A DNA stretch of 64,000 nucleotides from Sphingopyxis sp. MSC1_008 (GCF_023197165.1 NZ_JALPRD010000011.1:87489-151488), one strand, 5' to 3'; shown: positions 26,226 through 33,931, numbered from the stretch's first letter. The notes: a model not told the origin generated them from the letters alone. Numbers and translations are program-made.

Positions 26226-26438
26226 TCAAGGAACGGGGTCGTAGCCGTGGCCCCCCCAAGGATGGCAGCGCAATAGCCGCTTTGTCGCCAGCCAGCCACC
26301 CTTGATCGCACCATGGCGCTGAAGCGCGGTGATCGCATAGGCGCTGCACGACGGCGAATAACGGCAGGTGGGCGGAAGGATGCGCGAGGGGCCGATTTGC
26401 CACCCGCGCGCGATCAGGATCAGCAGTTTCGCGATCAT
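26226..26438 (-). CDS. yidD: Membrane protein insertion efficiency factor YidD
   Basis: YidD is a small inner-membrane-associated protein that assists YidC. The 70 residues carry the family pattern PPTCRYSPSCSAYAITAL and a closing RLLRCHPWGGHGYDPVP, with conserved cysteines. Its ATG overlaps the rnpA stop as ATGA, the standard arrangement. Confidence 0.95.
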   Translation of the reverse strand: MIAKLLILIARGWQIGPSRILPPTCRYSPSCSAYAITALQRHGAIKGGWLATKRLLRCHPWGGHGYDPVP

Positions 26439-26779
26439 GCCGGTTTTACGAGCTTCTTCGCCGCGCGCTTGAGCGCCGAATCGAGATGCTCGCCAAGTTT
26501 GGCAAAGACGATGTCGTTGCCGCCCGGCCGGCCGATCAGGACATGGTCGGCGCCGGCGATGCCCGATTCGGGGAGCGCCGCGCGGCACAGTTCGCGCAGC
26601 CGGCGCTTCATCCGGTTGCGCGTGACGGCGTTGCCGACTTTCTTGCTGACGGTATAGCCGATGCCCAGCGAATCGTCGCCGTCGCCGCGCTGGCGGACGA
26701 GCAGGACAAAGCCGGGCATAGGAAAGCGAAGGCCGCGGTTGGCGGCCAGGAATTCGCTGCGTTTTGAAAGCGTTCGCAC
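26435..26779 (-). CDS. rnpA: Ribonuclease P protein component
   Basis: RnpA binds RNase P RNA and helps process the 5' ends of tRNA precursors. The RNR signature is present in VGNAVTRNRMKRRLRELCR, preceded by the SKKV strand. The frame is open far upstream through rpmH, so the start is set by homology. A GTG at 26779 gives 114 residues beginning MRTLSKRSEFLAANRG. No strong Shine-Dalgarno sequence precedes it, and coupling to rpmH, 29 bp upstream, is likely. Confidence 0.92.
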   Translation of the reverse strand: MRTLSKRSEFLAANRGLRFPMPGFVLLVRQRGDGDDSLGIGYTVSKKVGNAVTRNRMKRRLRELCRAALPESGIAGADHVLIGRPGGNDIVFAKLGEHLDSALKRAAKKLVKPA

Positions 26780-26808
26780 CAGTGTGACTGGCGCAGAAAC
26801 GTCAGCGA

Positions 26809-26943
26809 TCAGGCCGACAGCTTCTTGCGGCCCTGGGCGCGGCGGTTGGCAAGAATCTTGCGGCCGCCGACAGTCGCCTTGCGGGCGCGGAAACCGTGGC
26901 GACGGGCGCGTACGAGGTTGCTCGGTTGAAAGGTACGCTTCAT
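26809..26943 (-). CDS. rpmH: 50S ribosomal protein L34
   Basis: A 44-residue, highly basic protein beginning [19 protein letters not shown] and ending KKLSA, the invariant L34 pattern. It opens the rpmH-rnpA-yidD-yidC-engB run. The ATG is at 26943 and the preceding leader contains a terminator-like hairpin (26986-27006). Confidence 0.97.
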   Translation of the reverse strand: MKRTFQPSNLVRARRHGFRARKATVGGRKILANRRAQGRKKLSA

Positions 26944-26980
26944 CGCGGTTGTCCCTAATTCTCGTCAAAGGCTTTAACAG

Positions 26981-27006
26981 AAAAGGGCCGCCAAACGTGG
27001 GCGGCC
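26981..27006 (-). terminator. Terminator-like hairpin in front of rpmH
   Basis: On the minus strand, GGCCGCC and GGCGGCC arms around a 7-nt loop are followed by CTTTT. It can end transcripts from the upstream PGPGW-type gene. Because the best rpmH promoter lies upstream of it, it may instead attenuate rpmH. Confidence 0.7.
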
Positions 27007-27019
27007 ACTGATGGAGGCG

Positions 27020-27048
27020 CGGATAAGCGAGAGTCGGGGCAAAGTCAA
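27020..27048 (-). promoter_or_regulatory. Putative sigma-70 promoter of rpmH
   Basis: Read on the minus strand, TTGACT (27048-27043) and TATCCG (27025-27020) are separated by 17 bp. The -35 overlaps the stop codon of the upstream gene. The predicted start near 27013 places the hairpin at 26986-27006 within the leader. Confidence 0.5.
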
Positions 27049-27380
27049 TCGCCATTGGCGCGGTTTTCGGGCGTTTCGCCATCGGCTGCCGCCAGCGCTT
27101 CGCGCTCACGCTTCCGTGCCGCGCTCGCGCGCCGCATCAACCGGTCGGTCCAGGCGGCGTAACGCGGGTGGCGCCTTTTGAAACGGACATAGACGCGCTT
27201 CGCCCATTCGCTGTTCTGCAAAGCCAGCATCAATCCTGCGGGGAACAGGATGATGAAGCCGGGCCCGGGCAGCGGACCGAGCAACGGCGCGGCGATCATC
27301 AGCAGCACGCCAAGCACGAACAGCGCCGTCCGCACCCGCGGGTTCGATCGTAATCGCTGGTAGAGGCTGCGTTTCGCCAT
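27045..27380 (-). CDS. PGPGW-type small membrane protein
   Basis: A 111-residue protein with two hydrophobic segments (about residues 18-33 and 42-56) joined by the PLPGPGFIILFPAG turn that defines the PGPGW putative transmembrane family. A strongly basic tail follows. Function is unknown. It precedes the rpmH run in the same direction and is separated from it by a terminator-like hairpin. Confidence 0.8.
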   Translation of the reverse strand: MAKRSLYQRLRSNPRVRTALFVLGVLLMIAAPLLGPLPGPGFIILFPAGLMLALQNSEWAKRVYVRFKRRHPRYAAWTDRLMRRASAARKREREALAAADGETPENRANGD

Positions 27381-27455
27381 GGGGGCGATGTGGGGGAGGC
27401 GGCGGCGTGTTGCAAGGCTAGTACGGCGGATATCGGACGCGAGATTTCAACCCTT

Positions 27456-27558
27456 CGTCACCCTGAACTTGTTTCAGGGTCCATGGCCCCGCTTTTCCTC
27501 AGGCACTGCGTAAAATTGGAGGTCAGGCCATGGATGCTGAAACAAGTTCAGCATGACG
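27456..27558. repeat. Dispersed palindrome, CCCTGAACTTGTTTCAGGG type
   Basis: Arms at 27456-27486 and 27528-27558 (31 bp, imperfect) flank a 41-bp spacer. The core TGAACTTGTTTCAG differs from the GGACTTGATCC family, so this is a related but separate repeat type. Confidence 0.8.
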
Positions 27559-27569
27559 AGTGTGCGAAG

Positions 27570-28379
27570 TCAGTTGAGCGCCACAAACCGCGCCATGTCG
27601 TCGCGCGTCAGATAGCGGACGTCGTCGAACGGGGTGCTGTTGGTCAGCGCGTAAAAGGCGCGCGCTTTGGCATCGTTCAACCCCATTTCGCGGTAGTAGC
27701 CGAGATATTCGGCGTGGACCGGATCGTTCGCGGGATAGTCGTTCGCCTCGCGCCCATATTCGTCGGCCCAGCTGTGGACACCGAATTCCGCGTCAGGCGC
27801 GGCGCGGCGGGTGACCCCGGCGAGCCACAGCTCGACCGCGCCCGAGCGGATCGAGCCGCCCGCCGGCACGATCGTTTCCATGCCCGCACGGCGGATGGCG
27901 CGCGCGAGGATCAAATTCGCTTCCTCGTCGAGGCTGCCGGGGCAGTCGGTCATTTCGAGCCGCTTGAGCCCCGGGTAGGCCGCGAGCATCGCGGCGAACT
28001 GGCGCGGCGTCGCCGAGGTCACGTCGCCCGCCATGCGGACGGTCGCGCCGTCGATCACCGAAAAGGGACCGAAGCGCGCCTTGGCATGGCCGAGCGCCTT
28101 GAGCGTGGCGGCGGGGGCATAGCGCCGCGTCGCCGCGAAATCGGCATCCTCGGCGAGCGCCTCGTCGTCGAGGAGCGCGGCGCCTTCGTCGATGACACTC
28201 TCGTCACTACCGGCGTCGCTATCGGCGGCGCCGTCGTCGTCGCCCGCGTCGTCATAGGTCCAAGTTACCGTGGTGGTGGTGATCGTCACGACCTGCTGCG
28301 CATGCGCCGGCGCGAACGCGAGCACCGCCGCCAAAGCGGCGACGATGAGCGTGCGAAGGAAGGCCGACGGCGAAAGCAT
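27570..28379 (-). CDS. Exported ClpP-fold-like protein (COG3904-like)
   Basis: A 269-residue protein with a clear signal peptide cleaved near AHAQ and a Ser/Asp-rich linker (about residues 45-75). The C-terminal domain resembles periplasmic proteins of the ClpP/crotonase fold: VIDGATVRMAGDV, DCPGSLDEEANLILARAIRRAGMET, then a glycine turn with a Ser (GGSIRSGAVELWLAG) and a late HSWADE histidine. The Ser and His could form a catalytic pair, but I cannot show activity. It precedes the detoxification block on the same strand and appears independent of it. Confidence 0.6.
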   Translation of the reverse strand: MLSPSAFLRTLIVAALAAVLAFAPAHAQQVVTITTTTVTWTYDDAGDDDGAADSDAGSDESVIDEGAALLDDEALAEDADFAATRRYAPAATLKALGHAKARFGPFSVIDGATVRMAGDVTSATPRQFAAMLAAYPGLKRLEMTDCPGSLDEEANLILARAIRRAGMETIVPAGGSIRSGAVELWLAGVTRRAAPDAEFGVHSWADEYGREANDYPANDPVHAEYLGYYREMGLNDAKARAFYALTNSTPFDDVRYLTRDDMARFVALN

Positions 28380-28464
28380 GCGTCCGCCTTCGCGCGTGCG
28401 CGCCTATCAAATGGCGAACGGGCAGGGTCAGCGCCGCGTTAACCCCGATATGGGACGCGTCGGA

Positions 28465-28563
28465 ATGTGTACCCCGGCGAAAGGTGTCCGGAGGCGCGCG
28501 ACTCCGGGCACGGCCCATGATTGGTAGCGTAACATTCTGGACCCCGGCTTTCGCCGGCACACA
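28465..28563. repeat. Degenerate palindromic repeat
   Basis: An imperfect inverted repeat with GTGTACCCCGGCGAAAGG on the left and CTTTCGCCGGCACACAT on the right, with a small inner CCGGAG hairpin. It lies just past the last gene of the detoxification block and may end that transcript. Confidence 0.6.
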
Positions 28564-28569
28564 TATGGC

Positions 28570-29223
28570 TCAATCCCGATCGGGCGCGCCGAGCGGGAAG
28601 AAGGCGCGGTACGGCCGCGCATCCTCGACGCAGCGCGATATCGTCGGATGCGCGAGCAGCCGCGCGCGATACGCGCGCAGATTCTCGTATGTCTCGGGGA
28701 TTTGATAGACCCAGTCGGCATAGAAGAGCGACGGCCCCGCGGCGCAATCGGCGAGGGTGAAGCCATAGGGCGTCGCCCAGCCGCCGCCCGCGAGCTCCTT
28801 GTCGAGCCAGCCATAGACGCTCCCAAGCGCCGCCTTTGCCTGATCGACGATCATCGGTACATGGTTCTCGGGTCCGCGCAGCGCGTCCGCCACCACCGAC
28901 TGCATCCGGCCCATCACATGATTGTCGAAGACGCGGTCGAGCAGCCGGACCTTCAGCGCCGCGTCGAAATCCGCGGGGATCAGCCGCGGTTCGGGCACCA
29001 GATGGTCGAGATATTCGATTATGATCGACGATTCGAAATAGGGCACGCCGTCGTGGACGAGCAGCGGGAACTGCCCGACCGGCCAGTGCGTCGTGAGCTC
29101 CGCGCCGTGCTGCGGCGTGTCGGGACCGAGGACGCGATAATCGAACTCGATCCCTTTCTCGTACAGCGCGATCAGCACCTTCCATGTGTAGGAGGAGAAG
29201 GGGTGACCATAATAGATCAGCAT
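28570..29223 (-). CDS. Glutathione S-transferase family protein (block gene 15)
   Basis: A 217-residue GST: an N-terminal thioredoxin-like fold (LIYYGHPFSSYTWKVLIALYEKG), the cis-Pro segment VGQFPLLVHDG, and the glutathione gamma-site ESSIIIEYLDHL. A helical C-domain has the N-capping-type TLADCAAGPSLFYADW. The ATG at 29223 overlaps the upstream stop as TGATG. This is the last gene of the minus-strand block headed by the TetR-family repressor. Glutathione conjugation of electrophiles is the expected role; the substrate is unknown. Confidence 0.86.
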   Translation of the reverse strand: MLIYYGHPFSSYTWKVLIALYEKGIEFDYRVLGPDTPQHGAELTTHWPVGQFPLLVHDGVPYFESSIIIEYLDHLVPEPRLIPADFDAALKVRLLDRVFDNHVMGRMQSVVADALRGPENHVPMIVDQAKAALGSVYGWLDKELAGGGWATPYGFTLADCAAGPSLFYADWVYQIPETYENLRAYRARLLAHPTISRCVEDARPYRAFFPLGAPDRD

Positions 29224-29675
29224 CAATTGTTATCCTTGCGCGTCAGCCAGGCGAGCGGCCAGCCGACGAAGAAAATATGCGGAAAGAGCGCGACCGCGCC
29301 CTTGACGAGGTCGGCCGGCGGGAAAGGTAATCCGAAGCGCAGCGGCAGCACGATCCCGTTCATGATCACATAGAGCAGCAGCCCATAGAGCGTGCCGGTC
29401 AGCCACCACGGCCAGGCCGTCAGCGCGCTCCAGCGCCGCGCGACAAAGAACCACGCCGCGACCATCGCGCCCATGATCGCATAATGCGTCGCGAGCCCCG
29501 CGATATCGCCGCCGATGCCCCAGCCGCGCGCGGTGTCGCCGAACGGGCCGCTGGCAACGGCATGCAGCATCGAAGAGACGGTGCCCCCCTGCACGACGCT
29601 CGACACCGCCGCATAGACGATGTCGAGCGTGCCGCAGAGCAGCCAGGCGAAGAGCGCCGGACTACGCCGCGCCAA
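29223..29675 (-). CDS. Four-helix membrane protein of unknown function (block gene 14)
   Basis: A 150-residue protein with four hydrophobic segments (about residues 8-28, 62-80, 90-110 and 125-145) and few charged residues. I do not recognise the family with certainty. It resembles small YagU/DUF1440-like membrane proteins. The start appears to be TTG at 29675 (GGCGAAG upstream), giving a 14-bp overlap with the VOC gene before it. Overlaps on both sides make it a genuine member of the block. Confidence 0.7.
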   Translation of the reverse strand: MARRSPALFAWLLCGTLDIVYAAVSSVVQGGTVSSMLHAVASGPFGDTARGWGIGGDIAGLATHYAIMGAMVAAWFFVARRWSALTAWPWWLTGTLYGLLLYVIMNGIVLPLRFGLPFPPADLVKGAVALFPHIFFVGWPLAWLTRKDNN

Positions 29676-30177
29676 CGGCTTCGCCCCGCACCGCGGCCTC
29701 GATCTTCGCGATATCGATCTTCTTCATCGTCATCATCGCCTCGAAGGCGCGTTTGGCGGCTGCGGGGTCGCCGCCCATCGCCGCGTCGGTCAGCGCGCGC
29801 GGGGTAATCTGCCAGTTGAGGCCCCATTTGTCCTTGCACCAGCCGCACATGCTTTTCTGCCCGCCGTTCCCGACGATCGCGTTCCAGTAACGGTCGGTTT
29901 CCTCTTGCGTGTCGGTATGGACCTGAAAGGAAAATGCCTCGCTATGTTTGAAGGCGGGACCGCCGTTGAGCCCGACGCACGGAATGCCGAGCACGGTGAA
30001 GTCGACCGTCAGCACGTCGCCTTCCTTGCCGCTCGGATTGTCGCCCGGCGCCTTGTGGACCGACCCGACCTTGCTGTCGGGGAAGGTCGCGGCATAGAAG
30101 TTCGCGGCTTCCTCGGCATCCTTGTCATACCAGAGGCAGAGGGTCACGGGCTGGCTTGTCGGTTGCTTTGTCATCAT
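29662..30177 (-). CDS. VOC-family protein, PhnB/3-dmu-9_3-mt type (block gene 13)
   Basis: A 171-residue vicinal-oxygen-chelate fold protein. VTLCLWYDKDAEEAANFYAATFPDS and the paired GIPCVGLNGGPAFKHSEAFSFQV are typical of the PhnB-like subgroup. That subgroup often lacks a full metal site and is of unknown substrate. The closing part includes GGQKSMCGWCKDKWGLNWQI and a repeated AFEAMMTMKKIDIAKIEAA helix. ATG at 30177 (or 30174) follows AAAGGAGAG and overlaps the upstream stop as ATGA. Confidence 0.88.
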   Translation of the reverse strand: MMTKQPTSQPVTLCLWYDKDAEEAANFYAATFPDSKVGSVHKAPGDNPSGKEGDVLTVDFTVLGIPCVGLNGGPAFKHSEAFSFQVHTDTQEETDRYWNAIVGNGGQKSMCGWCKDKWGLNWQITPRALTDAAMGGDPAAAKRAFEAMMTMKKIDIAKIEAAVRGEAVGAA

Positions 30178-30587
30178 TTCTCTCCTTTGATCGGCGCGCC
30201 GATCGACCATTGGTGGCCGAACGGATCCTTGATTTGACCGTAACGGTCCCCCCAGAACATATTGTCGAGCGGCATCACCACCGTCGCGCCCGCGGCGACC
30301 GCGCGGTCGAACCAGGCGTCGGCGTCGTCGACGTGCAGGTGCAAGGTCACGCCATCGGGCTTGCCCGACGGTTCGCTGACATATTCGGGAAATTCGTCGT
30401 GCATCATCAGCGACGCGCCGTTGATCGTCAGGTGCGCGTGCATCAATCGCACGCCATCGTCGGCGGGCATGCGCATATTCTCGGTCGCGCCGAACGCCTT
30501 GATGTAGAAATCGATCGCCTCGCTCGCGCGCTTGTCGGCGATGGCGATATGCGGGGTCAGTCCCGTCGTCGGGCCTTGATTGTCCAT
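30174..30587 (-). CDS. VOC-family (glyoxalase-like) protein (block gene 12)
   Basis: A 137-residue single-module VOC protein: TPHIAIADKRASEAIDFYIKAFGA, a central HLHVDDADAWFDRAVAAGA strand-helix and the metal-side DPFGHQWSIG near the C-terminus. This arrangement resembles bleomycin-resistance or glyoxalase-like dimeric proteins. The ATG is preceded by AAGGAGAGAGACG, the ribosome-binding form repeated throughout this block. Confidence 0.88.
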   Translation of the reverse strand: MDNQGPTTGLTPHIAIADKRASEAIDFYIKAFGATENMRMPADDGVRLMHAHLTINGASLMMHDEFPEYVSEPSGKPDGVTLHLHVDDADAWFDRAVAAGATVVMPLDNMFWGDRYGQIKDPFGHQWSIGAPIKGEK

Positions 30588-30603
30588 CGTCTCTCTCCTT
30601 CGC

Positions 30604-31398
30604 CTACTTGCGCGGGCCGACGAAGCCGACGGGCGCGCCCTGCGGGTCGATCGCGTTCATCGCATATTCGCCGCCGGGGATTTCCATCGGTTCGCTGGTG
30701 ACCGTGCCGCCGTTTGCGGTCACCGCGGCGTGCGCGCGGTCGATATCGTCGACCCCGATGTAGAAATTCCACACCGGCACCGGATAGCCTTCCATCAAAG
30801 GCATCACCGCGCCGATCATCACCTCGCCGCGCTGGAGGAAGCGGTAGGCGCCGAGCGGCCCCATATCCATCTCGCCTTCCTGCCCCCAGCCGAAATGCTT
30901 TTTGTAAAAGGCGATCGCGGCGTCGGCGTCGCTGGTCGCGAGTTCGTTCCAGCGCATATGCTGCGCGTCGGTGACCGAAAAGACGTCGCTTTCCATATCC
31001 TCGCTGCCCTCGGGCGGCTTGGGGTTCATGACATAGAAGGCCGCGCCCTGCGGGTCGGTGACCATCGCGATGCGTCCGACGGGGATGTCCATCGGGGCCA
31101 TCTGCACCGCGCCGCCGTCGGCCTTGATCGCGGCGACCGCCGCATCGACATCGGCGACGTGCAAATAGCCGATCCAGATCGGCCGCGCGCCGCCCGCAAG
31201 CATGTCGGCGGTGAGCGCGAGCACGCCGCCGGCGTTGCCGCCGTCGCTGCGCCCGATCATGCGATAATCGACCCCGCCCGCGGTCTGCAGGCCCTCGGAC
31301 TCGATCGTCCAGCCGACCACCGCGCCGTAAAAGGACGCAGCGCCCGCGGGGTCGGCGGTCATCAGTTCGTACCAGATGAAATTGGCTGCCTTGGTCAT
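30604..31398 (-). CDS. Two-module VOC-family protein (block gene 11)
   Basis: A 264-residue protein made of two consecutive VOC modules (about residues 1-125 and 135-264). Each has a WYEL/RWNEL start strand, a FYGAVVGW or FYKKHFGW helix, a VADVDAAVAAIKADGG or VDDIDRAHAAVTANGG unit, and a DPQGA close. Such proteins can bind one metal between two modules within a single chain. The family includes hydroxylase- and glyoxalase-like members of unknown substrate. GAGGAGAGAGACG precedes the ATG. Confidence 0.9.
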   Translation of the reverse strand: MTKAANFIWYELMTADPAGAASFYGAVVGWTIESEGLQTAGGVDYRMIGRSDGGNAGGVLALTADMLAGGARPIWIGYLHVADVDAAVAAIKADGGAVQMAPMDIPVGRIAMVTDPQGAAFYVMNPKPPEGSEDMESDVFSVTDAQHMRWNELATSDADAAIAFYKKHFGWGQEGEMDMGPLGAYRFLQRGEVMIGAVMPLMEGYPVPVWNFYIGVDDIDRAHAAVTANGGTVTSEPMEIPGGEYAMNAIDPQGAPVGFVGPRK

Positions 31399-31430
31399 CG
31401 TCTCTCTCCTCGATGCTTCGGTTTAATAGG

Positions 31431-31463
31431 TCAGGCCGGGAAGCCGCGCCCTTCGGGCGTCAT
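31431..31463 (-). CDS. Micro-ORF 2 (10 residues), overlapping micro-ORF 1
   Basis: ATG at 31463 overlaps the stop of micro-ORF 1 as ATGA, and reads MTPEGRGFPA before TGA at 31433-31431. It has no own Shine-Dalgarno sequence. The overlap style matches the rest of this block. It could be chance, or a coupled leader for the two-module VOC gene 32 bp downstream. Confidence 0.25.
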   Translation of the reverse strand: MTPEGRGFPA

Positions 31464-31525
31464 GTCGAGCAGGCCAGCAGCTCGGCGCGCGCGGCGCGAC
31501 AGGTGGGGAATGACAGATGTTGCAT
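31460..31525 (-). CDS. Micro-ORF 1 (21 residues) with strong ribosome-binding site
   Basis: ATG at 31525, preceded by AAAAGGAAGCAGGCC, opens a 21-residue frame that begins MQHLSFPTC, contains two Cys and three Arg, and ends ACST. It fills most of the only gap over 100 bp between the DUF6958-like and VOC genes. It may be a real small protein or a translated leader. Not recognised. Confidence 0.3.
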   Translation of the reverse strand: MQHLSFPTCRAARAELLACST

Positions 31526-31549
31526 GGCCTGCTTCCTTTTGGGGTGTGC

Positions 31550-31849
31550 TTATAGCCGGTGCAGCCGCAGCGGCTTCACATTTTCGCGCGCGATCAGCCC
31601 GCGCGCCTCAAGATCGAGCTGGACGCCCTTCAGCCACCAGCCCGCCTTGGCGCCGCCGGGGAACAGGTCGTCGGGGAGCAGCGGGAGCACGCCGGCCTTG
31701 ACCTCAGCGACGGTCAACCCGGGTTTGCCCTTCGGCACCGCCGCGAGCAGCGCCTCCTTCATCGCGTCATATTTGGCCTTGTCGACCTGCATCGCGAAAC
31801 CCGGGCTGGTTATGCTGCGCATCTCGGTGCGTTCGATGGTTTTGCTCAT
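31550..31849 (-). CDS. DUF6958-like small protein (block gene 10)
   Basis: A 99-residue protein with a winged-helix-like pattern: YDAMKEALLAAVPKGKPGLTVAEVKAGVLPLLPDDLFPGG, then KAGWWLKGVQLDLEARGLIARENVKPLRLHRL. The spacing suggests a DNA- or ligand-binding winged helix, but no function is assigned to the family. The ATG at 31849 overlaps the upstream stop as ATGA. Confidence 0.72.
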   Translation of the reverse strand: MSKTIERTEMRSITSPGFAMQVDKAKYDAMKEALLAAVPKGKPGLTVAEVKAGVLPLLPDDLFPGGAKAGWWLKGVQLDLEARGLIARENVKPLRLHRL

Positions 31850-32376
31850 CGCACATATCCTTTCGTCGCTTCGAGCGGCGGGGCGCGGAAACCCATCGCG
31901 GCCCAGGCTTTCAGAAGCCGCCACATGAACGTGCCTGATGGTGTCGCATAATTGGGGATATCATCGGGAAGCTCGACCCCGTCGGGCCGGTCCTTGACGA
32001 TCGTTCGCATCTCGGCCGCCGGGCGTTCGGCCTCGGCGATGCGGCCCGAATAGACGCTGAGCCAATGCCCCTTGGTGAATTCGAGCGCGATCGGCGCGTT
32101 GCAGCAGCGCGCGACGAACCGCCGCGTCGGCGAATCGGGTTTCAGCCGATGTTCGTCCAGCTGGTCCGATCCCGACAGCCATTGCAGCCGGTCCTTGCGC
32201 ATCAGCACATAGGGCGTCCCGCCGTCTGCGCCGACCACGCCCGGCGCGCCGGGCAAGGCTTCGAAGCCCCGGCCCGCTTGCTGGCAGCTATGGCAATAGC
32301 AGGTCGCCGCCATGATCGGCTCGCCGCTGAGTTCCAGCCGCACCGCGCCGCACTGGCACGAGGCCGTGCGCGTCAT
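31846..32376 (-). CDS. DUF6151/GFA-like zinc protein (block gene 9)
   Basis: A 176-residue protein with the CxCG start of GFA-type zinc proteins (SCQCGAVRLELSG) and a CYCHSCQQAGRGF pair, then VARCCNAPIALEF. GFA proteins bind zinc, and one member of the wider family (S-(hydroxymethyl)glutathione synthase, Gfa) was proposed to condense glutathione with formaldehyde. That link fits the neighbouring GST and VOC genes. Activity here is unproven. The ATG at 32376 overlaps the GST stop as ATGA. Confidence 0.78.
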   Translation of the reverse strand: MTRTASCQCGAVRLELSGEPIMAATCYCHSCQQAGRGFEALPGAPGVVGADGGTPYVLMRKDRLQWLSGSDQLDEHRLKPDSPTRRFVARCCNAPIALEFTKGHWLSVYSGRIAEAERPAAEMRTIVKDRPDGVELPDDIPNYATPSGTFMWRLLKAWAAMGFRAPPLEATKGYVR

Positions 32377-33011
32377 GCCTCCAGCTCCGCCATGGCTTTG
32401 GCGATCGTCACCGGCGCCTTGGGCCGCGCGTACATCGACTCCAGATAGGCGCGGAGCACCGGGGCATCGTCCAGCATGTCTTCCAGCTTGGCCCAATCGA
32501 GCGTGTAGGCGGCATTGAAATCGGCCACCGTCACCTGCTCGCCGACGACAAAGCCGCGCCCCTGCATATGTTGTTCGAATATTGCGATCATCCGTTTGCA
32601 ATCGCGCCTCGCCAGCGCGATTTCCTCGGCCGATTGCTCGTCGGGCGTATAGAGGAAGCTGTGCAACGCGATCCGCCACAGCGGCGCTTCGATCTCGGTC
32701 ATCAGGAAAAACAGCCAGCGATACATCTGGCCGCGATCTTCGGGCGTAGCGGGGATCAGGCCGCCACCGGGAAAACGATCGCCATATTTATCGGCCAGAT
32801 AGAGCTGGATCGCCGCCGATTCGCTTACTACCAGCTCGCCGTCGACCAGAACCGGCAGTTTCGCGGCCGGATTGAGCGCCAGGAATTCGGGCGTCAGCTG
32901 CTCTCCGGCGCCGAGGTCGATCGCGACGATCTCGTGCGCGAGGTCGAGTTCGTTCAGGAGCCACATCGCACGCAGCGCGCGGGTGGGGGGCGTTCCATAG
33001 AGTTTGATCAT
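32373..33011 (-). CDS. Glutathione S-transferase (block gene 8)
   Basis: A 212-residue GST. The N-terminal domain starts MIKLYGTPPTRALRAMWLL. The cis-Pro segment is AKLPVLVDGEL and the gamma-glutamyl site is ESAAIQLYLADKYG. The C-domain is helical with the folding motif VTVADFNAAYTLDW. AGGACCC lies before the ATG at 33011. The 161-bp gap upstream holds an inverted repeat rather than a gene. Confidence 0.9.
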   Translation of the reverse strand: MIKLYGTPPTRALRAMWLLNELDLAHEIVAIDLGAGEQLTPEFLALNPAAKLPVLVDGELVVSESAAIQLYLADKYGDRFPGGGLIPATPEDRGQMYRWLFFLMTEIEAPLWRIALHSFLYTPDEQSAEEIALARRDCKRMIAIFEQHMQGRGFVVGEQVTVADFNAAYTLDWAKLEDMLDDAPVLRAYLESMYARPKAPVTIAKAMAELEA

Positions 33012-33031
33012 TTTTCGGGTCCTTCCTCTCG

Positions 33032-33166
33032 ATCCTCCCTGCCGCGAAGCGGTGGGGAGGGGGACCGCCGCTGCAGGCGGTGGTGGAGGGGTCGCGACGG
33101 TGCGTCATAACCCCTCCGTCAGCCCTGCGGGCTGCCACCTCCCCATGCCTGCGGCACAGGGAGGAT
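33032..33166. repeat. Inverted repeat within the detoxification block
   Basis: Outer arms at 33032-33062 and about 33135-33166 (ATCCTCCCTG...GGGGAGG) are imperfect inverted copies. Inside are a CCGCCGCTGCAGGCGG hairpin and AGCCCTGCGGGCT. The whole gap between the DUF1428 and GST genes is this repeat. It could attenuate transcription into the second half of the block. Confidence 0.8.
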
Positions 33167-33172
33167 CGGACC

Positions 33173-33898
33173 TTACGCCTCGACGATCGGCGCGAAGCCG
33201 CCGTAGATCATGCGCGCGCCGTCGAACGGCGTGTCCTCGGAACTGGGCTTCATCCGTTCATCGGCCATCATCTTTTCCCAGCCTTGGGTGCGCGCTTCCT
33301 TGCTCGGCCATTCGACCCAGCTGTAGACGATGCTTTCGCCATCCTTCTTGTGCGCCGCCCTCGCATAGTCGGTGACTTTGCCGTCGGGGACATCGTCGGC
33401 CCACGCTTCGACGACGCGCGTTGCGCCATAATCGATGAAGACGCCCGACATCTTCTGCGCCAGCTCGCGATAGGCTTCCTTGTTGGCGTCGGGGACGGGC
33501 ACGATATAGCCGTCGGCATAGCCGGTCTTGCCGTCGCCTCCCTTGGCGTCGTCGACGATCGAGTCGAAGCCGCCGATGATCATCCGCTTGCCGTCGAACG
33601 GCATCTCGCCGCCCATCTGCGCCATGCGCGGGTCGCTCATCATCTTTTCGTTCGCGGCATCGCGCGTCGCCTTGTCGGGATATTCGAACCAGCTGAACAC
33701 GACGGTCTCGTCGGGTTTGGCCTGCACGGCACCTTTGAAATCGTTGACCTTACCGTCGGGCACATCGTCGCCCCAGCATTCGACCATGCGCGCGACGCCG
33801 AATTCCTTGAACAGCGGCGCCGCGTCGGCGGCGTGCTTGCGATACGCTTCCTTGTTCGCGGTCGGCACCGCGGCGACAAATCCTTCTACATAGGTCAT
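33173..33898 (-). CDS. Tandem DUF1428 protein (block gene 7)
   Basis: A 241-residue protein made of two homologous halves (about residues 1-118 and 124-241). Each half shows YVEGFVAAVPTANKEAYRKHA or YADGYIVPVPDANKEAYRELA, then the RMVECWGDDVPDGKVNDF or RVVEAWADDVPDGKVTDY motif and FSWFEYPDK or YSWVEWPSK. The DUF1428 fold is a dimeric alpha-beta (ferredoxin-like) barrel, usually one module per chain, so this is a pre-fused dimer. The function of the family is unknown. AAGGAGAGAGAAG precedes the ATG. Confidence 0.87.
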   Translation of the reverse strand: MTYVEGFVAAVPTANKEAYRKHAADAAPLFKEFGVARMVECWGDDVPDGKVNDFKGAVQAKPDETVVFSWFEYPDKATRDAANEKMMSDPRMAQMGGEMPFDGKRMIIGGFDSIVDDAKGGDGKTGYADGYIVPVPDANKEAYRELAQKMSGVFIDYGATRVVEAWADDVPDGKVTDYARAAHKKDGESIVYSWVEWPSKEARTQGWEKMMADERMKPSSEDTPFDGARMIYGGFAPIVEA

Positions 33899-33931
33899 CT
33901 TCTCTCTCCTTAGGGGGGTGGGAGTGGAACT

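Noticed and set aside
24616..26244. Plus-strand frame antisense to yidC
   Set aside because: Shadow of yidC; it has no recognisable domains and yidC is complete.
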